DNA from: an uncultured Aquincola sp.
Lineage (GTDB): Bacteria > Pseudomonadota > Gammaproteobacteria > Burkholderiales > Burkholderiaceae
NCBI GenBank assembly: GCA_937883885.1
Contig: CAKZXL010000067.1
Span: 1 to 14,771 of the forward strand
Direction of reading: 5' to 3'
DNA length: 14,771 nt
Below, piece after piece: positions 1-7,427 of the stretch. Position 1 is the first letter of the stretch. Each line of letters begins with the position of its first letter. A program made the translations under genes and the position numbers. A model generated the notes under the pieces. That model was not told the origin of the DNA. It searched no databases and worked only from the letters and a program-made list of their open reading frames with translations.

Positions 1-1
1 G

Positions 2-394
2 ATCCCGGGCGAGGTGGTGATCGACTTCAACTTCCGCTTCAGCACCGAATCCACGCCCGAGGCGCTCAAGGCCCGCGTGGCGGCGGTGCTGGACAGGCAC
101 GGCCTGGAATACAGCATCGACTGGACGCTGGGCGGCGAGCCCTTCCTCACGCCGGTGGGCACGCTCACCGAAGCACTGGGCGCGGCCATCCACGACGAGA
201 CCGGCCTCACCACCGAGCTGTCCACCACCGGCGGCACCTCGGACGGTCGCTTCATCGCCAAGCACTGCCCGCAGGTGATGGAGTTCGGCCCCATCAACGC
301 CAGCATCCACAAGATCGACGAACACGTGATCGCCGCCGACGTGGAACGGCTGAAGAACATCTACCGCCGGCTGCTGGAGAAGGTGCTGGCATGA
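2..394 (+). CDS. dapE: Succinyl-diaminopimelate desuccinylase, C-terminal part (5' truncated by window edge)
   Basis: DapE is a cytoplasmic di-zinc peptidase-family hydrolase that converts N-succinyl-LL-2,6-diaminopimelate and water to LL-diaminopimelate and succinate, in the route to lysine and peptidoglycan. About 130 residues are visible, roughly the last third of a protein that is about 375 residues long in E. coli. The open frame enters from the left edge with no start codon (first full codon at base 2), reading [17 protein letters not shown]. Family hallmarks are the [10 protein letters not shown] motif and the [12 protein letters not shown] motif, whose His (codon 308-310) corresponds to the last metal-binding His of E. 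coli DapE. The stop TGA shares an ATGA overlap with the next start, so dapE, prmB and probably yheS are co-transcribed. The identification is secure; the N-terminal metal-binding half lies outside the window. Confidence 0.96.
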   Translation: MPGEVVIDFNFRFSTESTPEALKARVAAVLDRHGLEYSIDWTLGGEPFLTPVGTLTEALGAAIHDETGLTTELSTTGGTSDGRFIAKHCPQVMEFGPINASIHKIDEHVIAADVERLKNIYRRLLEKVLA

Positions 395-1281
395 GTGCCG
401 AACACCCGACCATCGTGGCCGCGATCGAAGCCGCGGCGGCGCGGCTGGACGCGGCCGGCGTGAGCTACGGCCACGGCACCACCAATGCCTTCGACGAAGC
501 CGCCTGGCTGGTGCTGTGGCGCCTGGGCCTGCCGCTGGATGCGCTGGACGACGTGGCCGGGCGGCCGCTGAGCGCCGACGAGCAGGCGGCCATCGATGCC
601 TTGATCCAGCAGCGCATCAGCACCCGCCGCCCCGCCGCCTACCTGACGCAGGAAGCCTGGCTGCAAGGCGTGAGCTTCCATGTCGACGAGCGCGTGATCG
701 TGCCGCGTTCCTTGATCGCCGAGCCGCTGGCCGACGGCACGCTGGACGCCTGGCTGGGCGAAGACACCCGCCAGGTGCTGGACCTGTGCACCGGCAACGG
801 CAGCCTGGCCGTGCTGGCCGCGATGGCCTGGCCCGAGGTTCACGTGGACGCCGCCGACATCAGCGACGATGCGCTGGCCGTGGCCCGCATCAACGTCGAC
901 CGCCATGGCTTGGCCGAGCGCATCCGCCTGCTGCACAGCGACGGCCTGGCAGCCCTGCCCGGCCCTTACGACCTGGTGCTGTGCAACCCGCCCTACGTCA
1001 ACAGCGCGTCCATGGCCGCGCTGCCCGCCGAATACCGTGCCGAACCCGCGCTGGCCCTGGCCGGCGGCGAAGACGGCATGGACTTCATCCGCCGCCTGCT
1101 GGCCGAGCTGCCGCAGCGGCTGTCGCCCCACGGTGTGCTGGTGCTCGAGATCGGCCACGAGCGCGAGCACTTCGAGGCCGCCTTTCCCGCGCTGGCGCCC
1201 GTCTGGCTGTCCACCAGCGCCGGCGACGACCAGGTGCTGCTGCTGGACCGCGACGCGCTGAGCGCACTGTCTGTTTCCTGA
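391..1281 (+). CDS. prmB: 50S ribosomal protein L3 N(5)-glutamine methyltransferase PrmB
   Basis: Class I SAM-dependent methyltransferase of 296 residues of the HemK/PrmB family, which methylates a glutamine side chain; PrmB acts on ribosomal protein L3 in the cytoplasm during 50S assembly. An N-terminal helical domain (about 1-95) precedes the catalytic fold. Visible motifs are VPRSLIAE at 104-111, the SAM-binding loop DLCTGNGS at 131-138, and the diagnostic NPPY at 199-202 that holds the target Gln amide. PrmB is preferred over PrmC because the segment after NPPY ([19 protein letters not shown]) follows the PrmB pattern. The ATG lies in an ATGA overlap with the dapE stop, and the TGA stop shares one base with the yheS start, so translational coupling on both sides is likely. 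PrmC is the main alternative and is judged unlikely. Confidence 0.92.
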   Translation: MSAEHPTIVAAIEAAAARLDAAGVSYGHGTTNAFDEAAWLVLWRLGLPLDALDDVAGRPLSADEQAAIDALIQQRISTRRPAAYLTQEAWLQGVSFHVDERVIVPRSLIAEPLADGTLDAWLGEDTRQVLDLCTGNGSLAVLAAMAWPEVHVDAADISDDALAVARINVDRHGLAERIRLLHSDGLAALPGPYDLVLCNPPYVNSASMAALPAEYRAEPALALAGGEDGMDFIRRLLAELPQRLSPHGVLVLEIGHEREHFEAAFPALAPVWLSTSAGDDQVLLLDRDALSALSVS

Positions 1282-3335
1282 TGATCACTGTTCGCAACCT
1301 CACCCTGCGCCGCGGCACCAAGGTCGTGCTCGACGACGCCAGCGTCACCCTCAACCCGGGCGAGAAGATCGGCCTGGTGGGCCGCAACGGCGCCGGCAAG
1401 TCCAGCCTGTTCGCGCTGCTCACCGGCCGGTTGAGCGCCGATGCCGGCGATGCCGAGATCCCGCCGCGCTGGCGCATCGGCGAGGTGGCGCAGCACATGC
1501 CCGAAACCAGCGACAGCGCGACCGACTTCGTGCTGCAGGGCGACATTCCGCTGATGGAGGCGCAGACGGCACTGGCCGCGGCCGAAGCCAGCGACGACGG
1601 CCATGCCATCGCCGATGCGCACATGGCCATCGAAGAAGCCGGCGGCTTCGATGCCCGCGCCCGCGCGCAATCGCTGCTGCTGGGCCTGGGCTTTCAGGTG
1701 CAGCAGCTGGATGCGCCAGTCAACAGCTTCTCGGGCGGCTGGCGCATGCGGCTGCAGCTGGCGCGGGCGCTGATGTGCCCGGCCGACCTGATGCTGCTGG
1801 ACGAGCCCACCAACCACCTGGACCTGGACGCGCTGGTGTGGCTGGAAGGCTGGCTGCAGCGCTTTGCCGGCACCATGATCGTGATCAGCCACGACCGCGA
1901 ATTTCTGGACGCCATCACCAAGGTGACGCTGCACCTGGACGACGCCAAGCTGACGCGCTATGGCGGCAACTACACCACCTTCGAAGAGATGCGCGCCGAG
2001 CGCATGAGCCAGCAGGCCACGGCCTTCGTCAAGCAGCAGGAACGCATCGCGCACCTGCAGCGCTTCATCGACCGCTTCAAGGCCAAGGCCAGCAAGGCCA
2101 AGCAGGCGCAGAGCCGTGTGAAGGCGCTGGACCGCATGGAAAAGCTGGCGCCGGTGCTCACCGCCAGCGACTTCAGCTTCGAGTTCAAGGAGCCGGTCAG
2201 CCTGCCCAACCCCATGCTCGCGATGCGCGAGGTGGTGTGTGGGTACATGGTGCCCTCAGCCGGCGACGAGTCGGTGCGCGTGCCCAAGCCCATCGTCCAC
2301 AACGTCACCCGCACCGTGCTGGCCGGCCAGCGCATCGGCATCCTGGGTGCCAACGGCCAGGGCAAGTCCACCGTGGTCAAGACCATCGCGCGGCAGCACC
2401 CGGCGCTGGGCGGCGAGATCACCGAAGGCAAGGGCCTGGCCATCGGCTACTTCGCGCAGCAGGAGATGGACCTGCTGCATGCCGACGATGCGCCGCTGCA
2501 GCACATGGTGCGGCTGGCGCGCACCGTCGGCCCCGAGGCGCGCGAGCAGGAGCTGCGCGACTTCCTCGGCAAGTTCCGCTTCACCGGCGACATGGTGCAG
2601 CAGCGCATCGGCTCGCTGTCGGGCGGCGAAAAGGCGCGCCTGGTGCTGGCCAGCCTGGTGTGGCAGCGGCCCAACCTGCTGCTGCTGGACGAACCCACCA
2701 ACCACCTGGACCTGACCACCCGTGAAGCGCTGTCGATGGCGCTGAACGAGTTCGAAGGCTCGGTGATGCTGGTGAGCCACGACCGCGCGCTGCTGCGCGA
2801 GGTGTGCGACGAGTTCTGGCTGGTCACGGCCGGCGGCCTTCAGCCCTTCGACGGCGACCTGGACGACTACCAGCGCTGGCTGCTGGAGCAATCGCGCGCA
2901 GTGCAGCGGGCCGCAGCCAAGGGCGAGAAGTACAACGCCACGCCGCTGCCGGAGGCGGCCAAGCCGGCGCCTGCCCCGGCCGCGAGCGGCCGTGCCAAGG
3001 CCGCACCGGCAGCCGCACCGGCACCCGCGCCGGCCCAGCAGCAAGGCCCCGGCCGCCGCGAAGACCGCAAGGCCCAGGCGCAGGCCCGCGCCAAGGTCGC
3101 CGAGCGCACACGGCCGATGCGCGTGGAGATCGAGCGCATCGACAGCCGCATGGCCAAGCTCAGCGCCGAGCGCGGCGACTACGAGGCGCAGCTGGCCAAC
3201 GGCCACCTGCCCGGCAGCGACATTGCCGAGCTGGGCCGCAAGCTCAACCACATCAGCGCCGAGCTGACGATGCTGGAAGAGCGCTGGCTGGAGCTGAGCA
3301 GCGAGATCGAAGCCATCCAGGCCGAAGCGGGCTGA
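1281..3335 (+). CDS. yheS: ABC-F family ATP-binding protein, YheS/Uup-like
   Basis: Soluble ABC-F protein of 684 residues with two ATPase cassettes and no membrane segments. ABC-F proteins bind the ribosomal E site and act on stalled or problematic translation. Cassette 1 has Walker A GRNGAGKS at 34-41, signature SGGWR from 151 and Walker B with D174/E175. Cassette 2 has Walker A GANGQGKST at 356-364, signature SGGE from 447 and D470/E471. The helical P-site tRNA interaction (linker) region lies at about 235-300. A low-complexity Ala/Pro-rich stretch (about 553-592) leads to a charged C-terminal coiled-coil domain (593-684). Sequence along the whole length follows E. coli YheS (637 residues); the extra length is mainly the Ala/Pro linker and a short segment before cassette 2. 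The frame is open upstream to about 516 inside prmB, but the ATG at 1281 (TGATG with the prmB stop) matches the family N-terminus. Uup is the nearest alternative. Confidence 0.93.
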   Translation: MITVRNLTLRRGTKVVLDDASVTLNPGEKIGLVGRNGAGKSSLFALLTGRLSADAGDAEIPPRWRIGEVAQHMPETSDSATDFVLQGDIPLMEAQTALAAAEASDDGHAIADAHMAIEEAGGFDARARAQSLLLGLGFQVQQLDAPVNSFSGGWRMRLQLARALMCPADLMLLDEPTNHLDLDALVWLEGWLQRFAGTMIVISHDREFLDAITKVTLHLDDAKLTRYGGNYTTFEEMRAERMSQQATAFVKQQERIAHLQRFIDRFKAKASKAKQAQSRVKALDRMEKLAPVLTASDFSFEFKEPVSLPNPMLAMREVVCGYMVPSAGDESVRVPKPIVHNVTRTVLAGQRIGILGANGQGKSTVVKTIARQHPALGGEITEGKGLAIGYFAQQEMDLLHADDAPLQHMVRLARTVGPEAREQELRDFLGKFRFTGDMVQQRIGSLSGGEKARLVLASLVWQRPNLLLLDEPTNHLDLTTREALSMALNEFEGSVMLVSHDRALLREVCDEFWLVTAGGLQPFDGDLDDYQRWLLEQSRAVQRAAAKGEKYNATPLPEAAKPAPAPAASGRAKAAPAAAPAPAPAQQQGPGRREDRKAQAQARAKVAERTRPMRVEIERIDSRMAKLSAERGDYEAQLANGHLPGSDIAELGRKLNHISAELTMLEERWLELSSEIEAIQAEAG

Positions 3336-3347
3336 GCGCCTGCGCCC

Positions 3348-3377
3348 TGAGCGGCGCGTGCGGTGCGGCGCCGCTCA
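3348..3377 (+). terminator. GC-rich hairpin after yheS, possible terminator
   Basis: A perfect 10-bp inverted repeat (TGAGCGGCGC at 3348-3357 and GCGCCGCTCA at 3368-3377) with a 10-base loop begins 13 bases after the yheS stop. Its position suggests transcript termination or 3' end protection for the dapE-prmB-yheS unit, separating it from ohrR. No run of T follows the stem, so it is not a canonical intrinsic terminator. Confidence 0.45.
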
Positions 3378-3396
3378 CCCCGCGCAGCCAAAGACC

Positions 3397-3419
3397 ATTT
3401 AAGTTGCACGCAATTTAAT
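3397..3419. promoter_or_regulatory. Probable OhrR operator (AT-rich inverted repeat)
   Basis: An AT-rich patch in a GC-rich genome holds an imperfect inverted repeat: TTTAAGTTGC (3398-3407), a 2-base centre, then GCAATTTAAT (3410-3419). Eight of ten arm positions pair. Shape and composition (TTAAnTTGC half-sites) resemble the palindromic AT-rich sites bound by OhrR/MarR regulators. The site covers the proposed -35 and spacer of the ohrR promoter, which fits autorepression of ohrR-ohr released by organic hydroperoxides. That role is inferred from family knowledge. Confidence 0.75.
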
Positions 3420-3432
3420 TGAGGGCTACAGT
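3404..3432 (+). promoter_or_regulatory. Candidate sigma-70-type promoter for ohrR-ohr
   Basis: TTGCAC (3404-3409) and TACAGT (3427-3432) are separated by 17 bp, the optimal spacing. The -35 lies inside the proposed OhrR operator. A start about seven bases after the -10 would fall at or next to the ohrR ATG at 3440, predicting a leaderless or nearly leaderless mRNA. Confidence 0.55.
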
Positions 3433-3439
3433 CCTGCCC

Positions 3440-3940
3440 ATGCGCTCGACACCCGCCGCCCGCCAAGCCCCCGCCGACCCGCCGGTTGCACCGGAAGCCT
3501 GGCTGGCGCTCGACCAGCAGCTGTGCTTTGCCTTGTACTCGTCTTCGCTGGCGATGACCAAGCTGTACAAGCCCCTGCTCGACCCGCTGGGCCTGACCTA
3601 CCCGCAGTACCTGGTGATGCTGGCGCTGTGGGAGACGGACGACGTGTCCGTGGGTGAGCTTGGCCACAGGCTGTCACTGGACTCGGGCACCTTGACGCCG
3701 CTGCTCAAGCGGCTGGAAGCCTCAGGCCACCTCAGCCGCCTGCGCGACCGGCAGGACGAACGGCGGGTTCGGGTTCAGCTCACGCCCGCGGGCCGGGCGC
3801 TCAAGGCCCAGGCCCTGTCGGTGCCGAAGGCCGTGGCCTGTGCCAGCGGCTGCGCACTGGACGAACTCGTGGCGCTGACGCGGCAGCTGCAGCAGTTGCG
3901 CAACAACCTGTCTCAACAAGCCGAACGTGCGGCGGCCTGA
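3440..3940 (+). CDS. ohrR: Organic hydroperoxide-sensing transcriptional repressor OhrR (MarR family, 2-Cys type)
   Basis: MarR-family winged-helix repressor of 166 residues. OhrR dimers bind an operator near ohr and are released when an organic hydroperoxide oxidises a conserved cysteine. The N-terminal sensing motif LDQQLCFALYSSS places the reactive Cys at C29. Y43 and Y54 and a second Cys at C134 each fall seven residues after Xanthomonas OhrR C22, Y36, Y47 and C127, so this is a 2-Cys OhrR expected to form a C29-C134 disulfide; C138 is an extra cysteine close by. The DNA-binding helix and wing span about 60-105 (LDSGTLTPLLKRLE, then DRQDERRVRV). ATG 3440 is chosen because it gives the expected N-terminal length; an in-frame TTG at 3419 would add seven residues but lies inside the operator. 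No clear ribosome-binding site precedes the ATG. It lies 32 bp before ohr, forming an operon. Confidence 0.94.
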   Translation: MRSTPAARQAPADPPVAPEAWLALDQQLCFALYSSSLAMTKLYKPLLDPLGLTYPQYLVMLALWETDDVSVGELGHRLSLDSGTLTPLLKRLEASGHLSRLRDRQDERRVRVQLTPAGRALKAQALSVPKAVACASGCALDELVALTRQLQQLRNNLSQQAERAAA

Positions 3941-3972
3941 TCCGCACGAAGACACACGGAAGGAAGACCACC

Positions 3973-4407
3973 ATGGCGATCGAGAAGACCCTGTACACCG
4001 CCCACGCCACGTCCACCGGCGGCCGCGACGGCAAGTCCAAGAGCGACGACGGCAAGCTGGAAGTCAAGCTGGCACCGCCCAAGGAAATGGGCGGCAACGG
4101 CGAAGGCACCAACCCCGAGCAGCTGTTCGCGGCCGGCTACTCCGCCTGCTTCCTGGGGGCGATGAAGTTCGTGGCCGGCCAGCAGAAGGCAGCCCTGCCC
4201 GCCGACACCTCGATCAGCGCCGACATCGGCATCGGCCCGCTGGCCGGCGGCAAGGTGGGCTTCGGCATCAGCGCGGTGCTCAACATCACCATCCCGGGCT
4301 GGGAGCAGGCCAAGGCGCAAGAGCTGGTCGACGCCGCCCACCAGGTTTGCCCCTACTCCAACGCCACCCGCGGCAACATCGACGTGACGCTGAACGTCGC
4401 GGTCTGA
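3973..4407 (+). CDS. ohr: Organic hydroperoxide resistance protein Ohr (thiol peroxidase)
   Basis: Cytoplasmic Ohr/OsmC-fold peroxidase of 144 residues that reduces organic and fatty-acid hydroperoxides with thiols, typically lipoylated proteins. The peroxidatic Cys is C59 in AAGYSACF and the resolving Cys is C126 in VCPYSNATRGN. R18 and E49 match the Arg-Glu pair that activates the catalytic thiolate, so all expected active-site residues are present. Length is typical of Ohr; the VCPYSNATRGN segment and the closely linked ohrR separate it from OsmC. A strong ribosome-binding site (GGAAGGAAG, 3958-3966) precedes the ATG, unlike ohrR upstream, so Ohr may be translated far more efficiently than its repressor. 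Expression is expected to be induced by organic peroxides through OhrR. The gene ends 15 bp before the convergent asparaginase gene, with no terminator visible between them. Confidence 0.96.
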   Translation: MAIEKTLYTAHATSTGGRDGKSKSDDGKLEVKLAPPKEMGGNGEGTNPEQLFAAGYSACFLGAMKFVAGQQKAALPADTSISADIGIGPLAGGKVGFGISAVLNITIPGWEQAKAQELVDAAHQVCPYSNATRGNIDVTLNVAV

Positions 4408-4422
4408 GCGACCAGCGCGCCG

Positions 4423-5379
<957 letters not shown>

Positions 5380-5390
5380 TGATTTTCTGG

Positions 5391-5406
5391 CTGGATAAGA
5401 ATACAG
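5391..5406. promoter_or_regulatory. LexA-binding site (SOS box 1)
   Basis: CTG-N10-CAG with an AT-rich centre (CTGGATAAGAATACAG) lies 27 bp before the lexA start. It matches the core of the E. coli consensus CTGT-N8-ACAG, with the right half (ATACAG) the better conserved. It also lies 12 bp upstream of the divergent asparaginase start. LexA autoregulation is universal in this family, so function is likely. Confidence 0.82.
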
Positions 5407-5409
5407 TGA

Positions 5410-5425
5410 CTGGACGAATTCACAG
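5410..5425. promoter_or_regulatory. LexA-binding site (SOS box 2)
   Basis: A second CTG-N10-CAG (CTGGACGAATTCACAG) starts 19 bp after the first, echoing the paired boxes in front of E. coli lexA. Its last CAG overlaps the lexA ribosome-binding site AGGAA (5424-5428), so LexA bound here would cover the start region. The centre is less AT-rich than in box 1, so affinity may be lower. Confidence 0.68.
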
Positions 5426-5433
5426 GAACGCCG

Positions 5434-6132
5434 ATGGTCGATCGCCCGAAGCTGAATGGTCTGAAGTTGACTGAGCGCCAGCAACAGATTTTTGATCTTG
5501 TGCGCACCGCCATCGAAACCACCGGCGCACCGCCCACCCGGGCCGAAATCGCGCGCCAGCTGGGCTTCAAGTCTGCCAACGCCGCCGAAGAGCATCTGCA
5601 GGCCCTGGCCCGCAAAGGCGTCATCGAACTCGTCGGCGGCACCTCGCGCGGCATCCGGCTGCCGGCTGAAACGCTCAACGCCGTGAACGAAGCGCGTGAG
5701 GCCCGCGGCCGGCAGTTCAGCCTGCCGCTGGCCAGCCTGGCCCAGCTCACGCTGCCGCTCATCGGCCGCGTGGCCGCCGGCAGCCCCATCCTGGCGCAGG
5801 AGCACATCGACCAGACCTACGTGGTCGAGGCCAGCCTGTTCGCCCGCCGCCCCGACTACCTGCTGCGCGTGCGCGGCATGAGCATGCGCGACGCCGGCAT
5901 CCTGGATGGCGACTTGCTGGCGGTGCAAAAAGCCACCGAGGCCCGCAACGGCCAGATCGTCGTCGCCCGCATCGGCGACGAGGTCACCGTCAAGCGCTTC
6001 GAGCGCCAGGGCGGCAGCATCCGCCTGCTGCCCGAAAACCCCGATTTCGCACCCATCGATGTTTCGGCCGACGAAAGCTTCACGCTGGAAGGGCTGGCCG
6101 TCGGCCTGGTGCGCAACACGCTGCTGATGTGA
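5434..6132 (+). CDS. lexA: LexA repressor, SOS response regulator
   Basis: LexA of 232 residues: a dimeric repressor of DNA-damage genes that cuts itself when stimulated by RecA filaments. The N-terminal winged helix-turn-helix (about 11-76) contains [13 protein letters not shown] and [17 protein letters not shown], typical of LexA recognition helices. A linker (77-108) leads to the S24 peptidase domain. The cleavage site is A115-G116 in GRVAAGSP; the catalytic dyad is S150 (RGMSMRDAG) and K187 (VTVKRF), with the same 37-residue spacing as E. coli S119/K156. It is about 30 residues longer than E. coli LexA, from an N-terminal extension and a longer linker, the latter as in other beta-proteobacteria. 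AGGAA at 5424-5428 is a good ribosome-binding site for ATG 5434. Two SOS boxes upstream indicate autorepression. The stop overlaps the start of the next gene. Confidence 0.97.
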   Translation: MVDRPKLNGLKLTERQQQIFDLVRTAIETTGAPPTRAEIARQLGFKSANAAEEHLQALARKGVIELVGGTSRGIRLPAETLNAVNEAREARGRQFSLPLASLAQLTLPLIGRVAAGSPILAQEHIDQTYVVEASLFARRPDYLLRVRGMSMRDAGILDGDLLAVQKATEARNGQIVVARIGDEVTVKRFERQGGSIRLLPENPDFAPIDVSADESFTLEGLAVGLVRNTLLM

Positions 6133-6452
6133 TGGGCCGCGCGCTGGTCAAGTCGCCCAAGGCCGAGAGTGCCGCGGCCTGCCAGACGCTGGAACAGTTG
6201 CCCAACATCGGCCCTTCGCTGGCGGCCGACCTGCGCCTCATCGGCATCCAGCAGCCGCGCGACCTGATCGGCCGCGACGCCTTCGTGCTGTACCAGGCGC
6301 TGTGCGCCAAGACCGGCAAGCGGCAAGACCCCTGCGTGCTCGACACGTTCATGGCGGTCACCGACTTCATGCGCGGCGGCGCCGCCGCGCCCTGGTGGGC
6401 CTACACGCCCCAGCGCAAGCTGCTCTACGGGCCGATGGAGCCGGTGCGCTAG
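6132..6452 (+). CDS. Small helix-hairpin-helix protein of the Cdd1 ('pathogenicity locus') family
   Basis: A 106-residue protein with a helix-hairpin-helix motif (about 20-39) built on LEQLPNIGPSLAADLRLIGI, followed by a region with DPCVLDTFMAVTDFM and a Trp-rich tail. This pattern fits the small Cdd1 family, which is sometimes annotated as a mitomycin resistance or pathogenicity-locus protein; its biochemical role is not established. HhH motifs usually contact the DNA backbone without sequence specificity. ATG 6132 shares its A with the lexA stop (TGATG), implying translational coupling; an in-frame GTG at 6129 would add one residue. Sitting directly behind lexA, it should be SOS-induced, and a DNA-binding role in damage tolerance is a reasonable inference only. 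No enzyme motif was recognised. Confidence 0.82.
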   Translation: MGRALVKSPKAESAAACQTLEQLPNIGPSLAADLRLIGIQQPRDLIGRDAFVLYQALCAKTGKRQDPCVLDTFMAVTDFMRGGAAAPWWAYTPQRKLLYGPMEPVR

Positions 6453-6491
6453 CACCCACCAACAAGCACGGTTCCGGGCGCTTTATCGGTG

Positions 6492-6517
6492 CTTTGCGCG
6501 TGGATGCACGCGCAAAG
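6492..6517. terminator. Perfect 11-bp hairpin downstream of the lexA operon
   Basis: CTTTGCGCGTG (6492-6502) and CACGCGCAAAG (6507-6517) pair perfectly around a 4-base GATG loop, 40 bp after the HhH gene stop and 44 bp before the next start. It may end the lexA transcript. Only a broken T-rich stretch (GGCTTTATTC, 6521-6530) follows, so factor-independent termination is uncertain; an operator-like or RNA-processing role is possible. Nothing else was recognised in the 108-bp gap at 6453-6560. Confidence 0.5.
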
Positions 6518-6560
6518 AATGGCTTTATTCACGATGCCATGCGCCGATATCCCGGAGACC

Positions 6561-6983
6561 ATGTTGAACGCCCTCCTGTTCCAAGTGCGCCGCCTGCGGG
6601 CGAGCGCCGGCACGCGGGTCGAGGTCTGTCCCCCTGCGGTGTTGTCGCCGGTCGAGCCTGTGTGGTCGCGGTTGATGCGCTGGGTGGCGGCCCCCGCACC
6701 CTGGCAGGCGGCCATGAACCCGCCCGGCGGACGCCGGCTGCAACGCACCAAGGCCGATTTCGTCGCTGCCTTGAAAGACATCGCTTCGCCGCAGGCGCGC
6801 CAGCTGGCCGATCGGGTGCACACCGCCCGCTCGCCGCGCGAGCTGTGGCACCTGCGCTCGGCCGTCTTCCAGCTGGTGTCGCTGGCCCACAGCCAGCGCG
6901 AAGCCCAGCTGCGGCTGGAAGCGCTGAACCGCCATTTCCCCACCCGGGCGCCGCGCTCAGGCTTCGGCGCGCTGGACGCATGA
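6561..6983 (+). CDS. Hypothetical protein, LW-x-LR-x-AV motif (paralogue A)
   Basis: A 140-residue basic protein of unrecognised family. It has no evident membrane segment beyond a mildly hydrophobic, Arg-containing N-terminus (MLNALLFQVRRLRAS) and a Pro-rich middle region. The C-terminal half is predicted helical and holds TKADFVAALKDI, then VHTARSPRELWHLRSAVF with L95-W96. The same spaced residues recur in the next gene, suggesting tandem duplication and divergence. ATG 6561 is chosen because GGAG (6554-6557) lies just upstream; the frame is open back to a GTG at 6489, but that start would sit in the hairpin. The TGA stop overlaps the next ATG (ATGA), so the pair is probably translated together. 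Codon use matches its neighbours, which supports a real gene. No function is proposed. Confidence 0.72.
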   Translation: MLNALLFQVRRLRASAGTRVEVCPPAVLSPVEPVWSRLMRWVAAPAPWQAAMNPPGGRRLQRTKADFVAALKDIASPQARQLADRVHTARSPRELWHLRSAVFQLVSLAHSQREAQLRLEALNRHFPTRAPRSGFGALDA

Positions 6984-7378
6984 GCGCGCCTCGCCACTTC
7001 TCGCCTACGCCCGACCACCGCCCGCGCGCCAGTGCGGCGCCGGGTGCGCCGCGCAACTACACCGTCGGCGGTCTGCGCACCGGCATGCCGGCCGAGCAGA
7101 TGTCGCGGCTGAGCGTCCGCAAGGCCTTCGTCGACACCAAGCTGGTGTTCATGCAGGTGCTGGCCCAGATCAACCGGACCGACGCTGGCGTGGAATGGCT
7201 GCGCAAGCAGGTGCGCAGCGCGCAGATGCCCGAAGATCTGTGGCTGCTGCGCGCCGCCGTGTACGACGCGCTGCGCAGCGAAGGAGCCCAAGGGGCCGAG
7301 CTGCGCGAGCTGCTGCGCCGCAGCCTGGACGGCCTGCTGCCGGGCACCTACATGCCCAGCGGCTTTACGACGCTTTGA
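6980..7378 (+). CDS. Hypothetical protein, LW-x-LR-x-AV motif (paralogue B)
   Basis: A 132-residue protein of unrecognised family. The first 40 residues are rich in Pro, Ala and Arg and are probably disordered (SPTPDHRPRASAAPGAP). A predicted helical domain follows with DTKLVFMQVLAQI and VRSAQMPEDLWLLRAAVY (L87-W88), then a Leu/Arg-rich helix (GAELRELLRRSLDGLLPG) and the tail GTYMPSGFTTL. The frame is open far upstream through the HhH gene, but the ATG at 6980 forms an ATGA overlap with the stop of the preceding paralogue and is the natural start. There is no signal peptide, membrane segment or catalytic motif. Similarity to the preceding protein covers about 45 residues. A helical protein-interaction module is the most that can be suggested. 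Confidence 0.75.
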   Translation: MSAPRHFSPTPDHRPRASAAPGAPRNYTVGGLRTGMPAEQMSRLSVRKAFVDTKLVFMQVLAQINRTDAGVEWLRKQVRSAQMPEDLWLLRAAVYDALRSEGAQGAELRELLRRSLDGLLPGTYMPSGFTTL

Positions 7379-7427
7379 CCTTCGGCCCGGGGGTGAGGAT
7401 GGCGGCCGAGGCACAATGCCCGGCCAC

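Noticed and set aside
516..1280. Upstream extension of the yheS frame through prmB
   Set aside because: The translation before 1281 is low-complexity Arg/Ala/Gly out-of-frame prmB sequence, and YheS proteins begin at the residue encoded at 1281.
4408..4422. Intrinsic terminator between ohr and the asparaginase gene
   Set aside because: No stable hairpin or T-tract fits in the 15-bp gap.
5380..5928. N-terminal extension of the asparaginase frame antisense to lexA
   Set aside because: It overlaps the SOS boxes and lexA, and asparaginases begin just before the GTGGTIAG strand, as with ATG 5379.
6302..6979. Upstream extension of the second small paralogue frame
   Set aside because: It runs out of frame through the HhH gene and the first paralogue; the ATGA overlap at 6980 is a better start.
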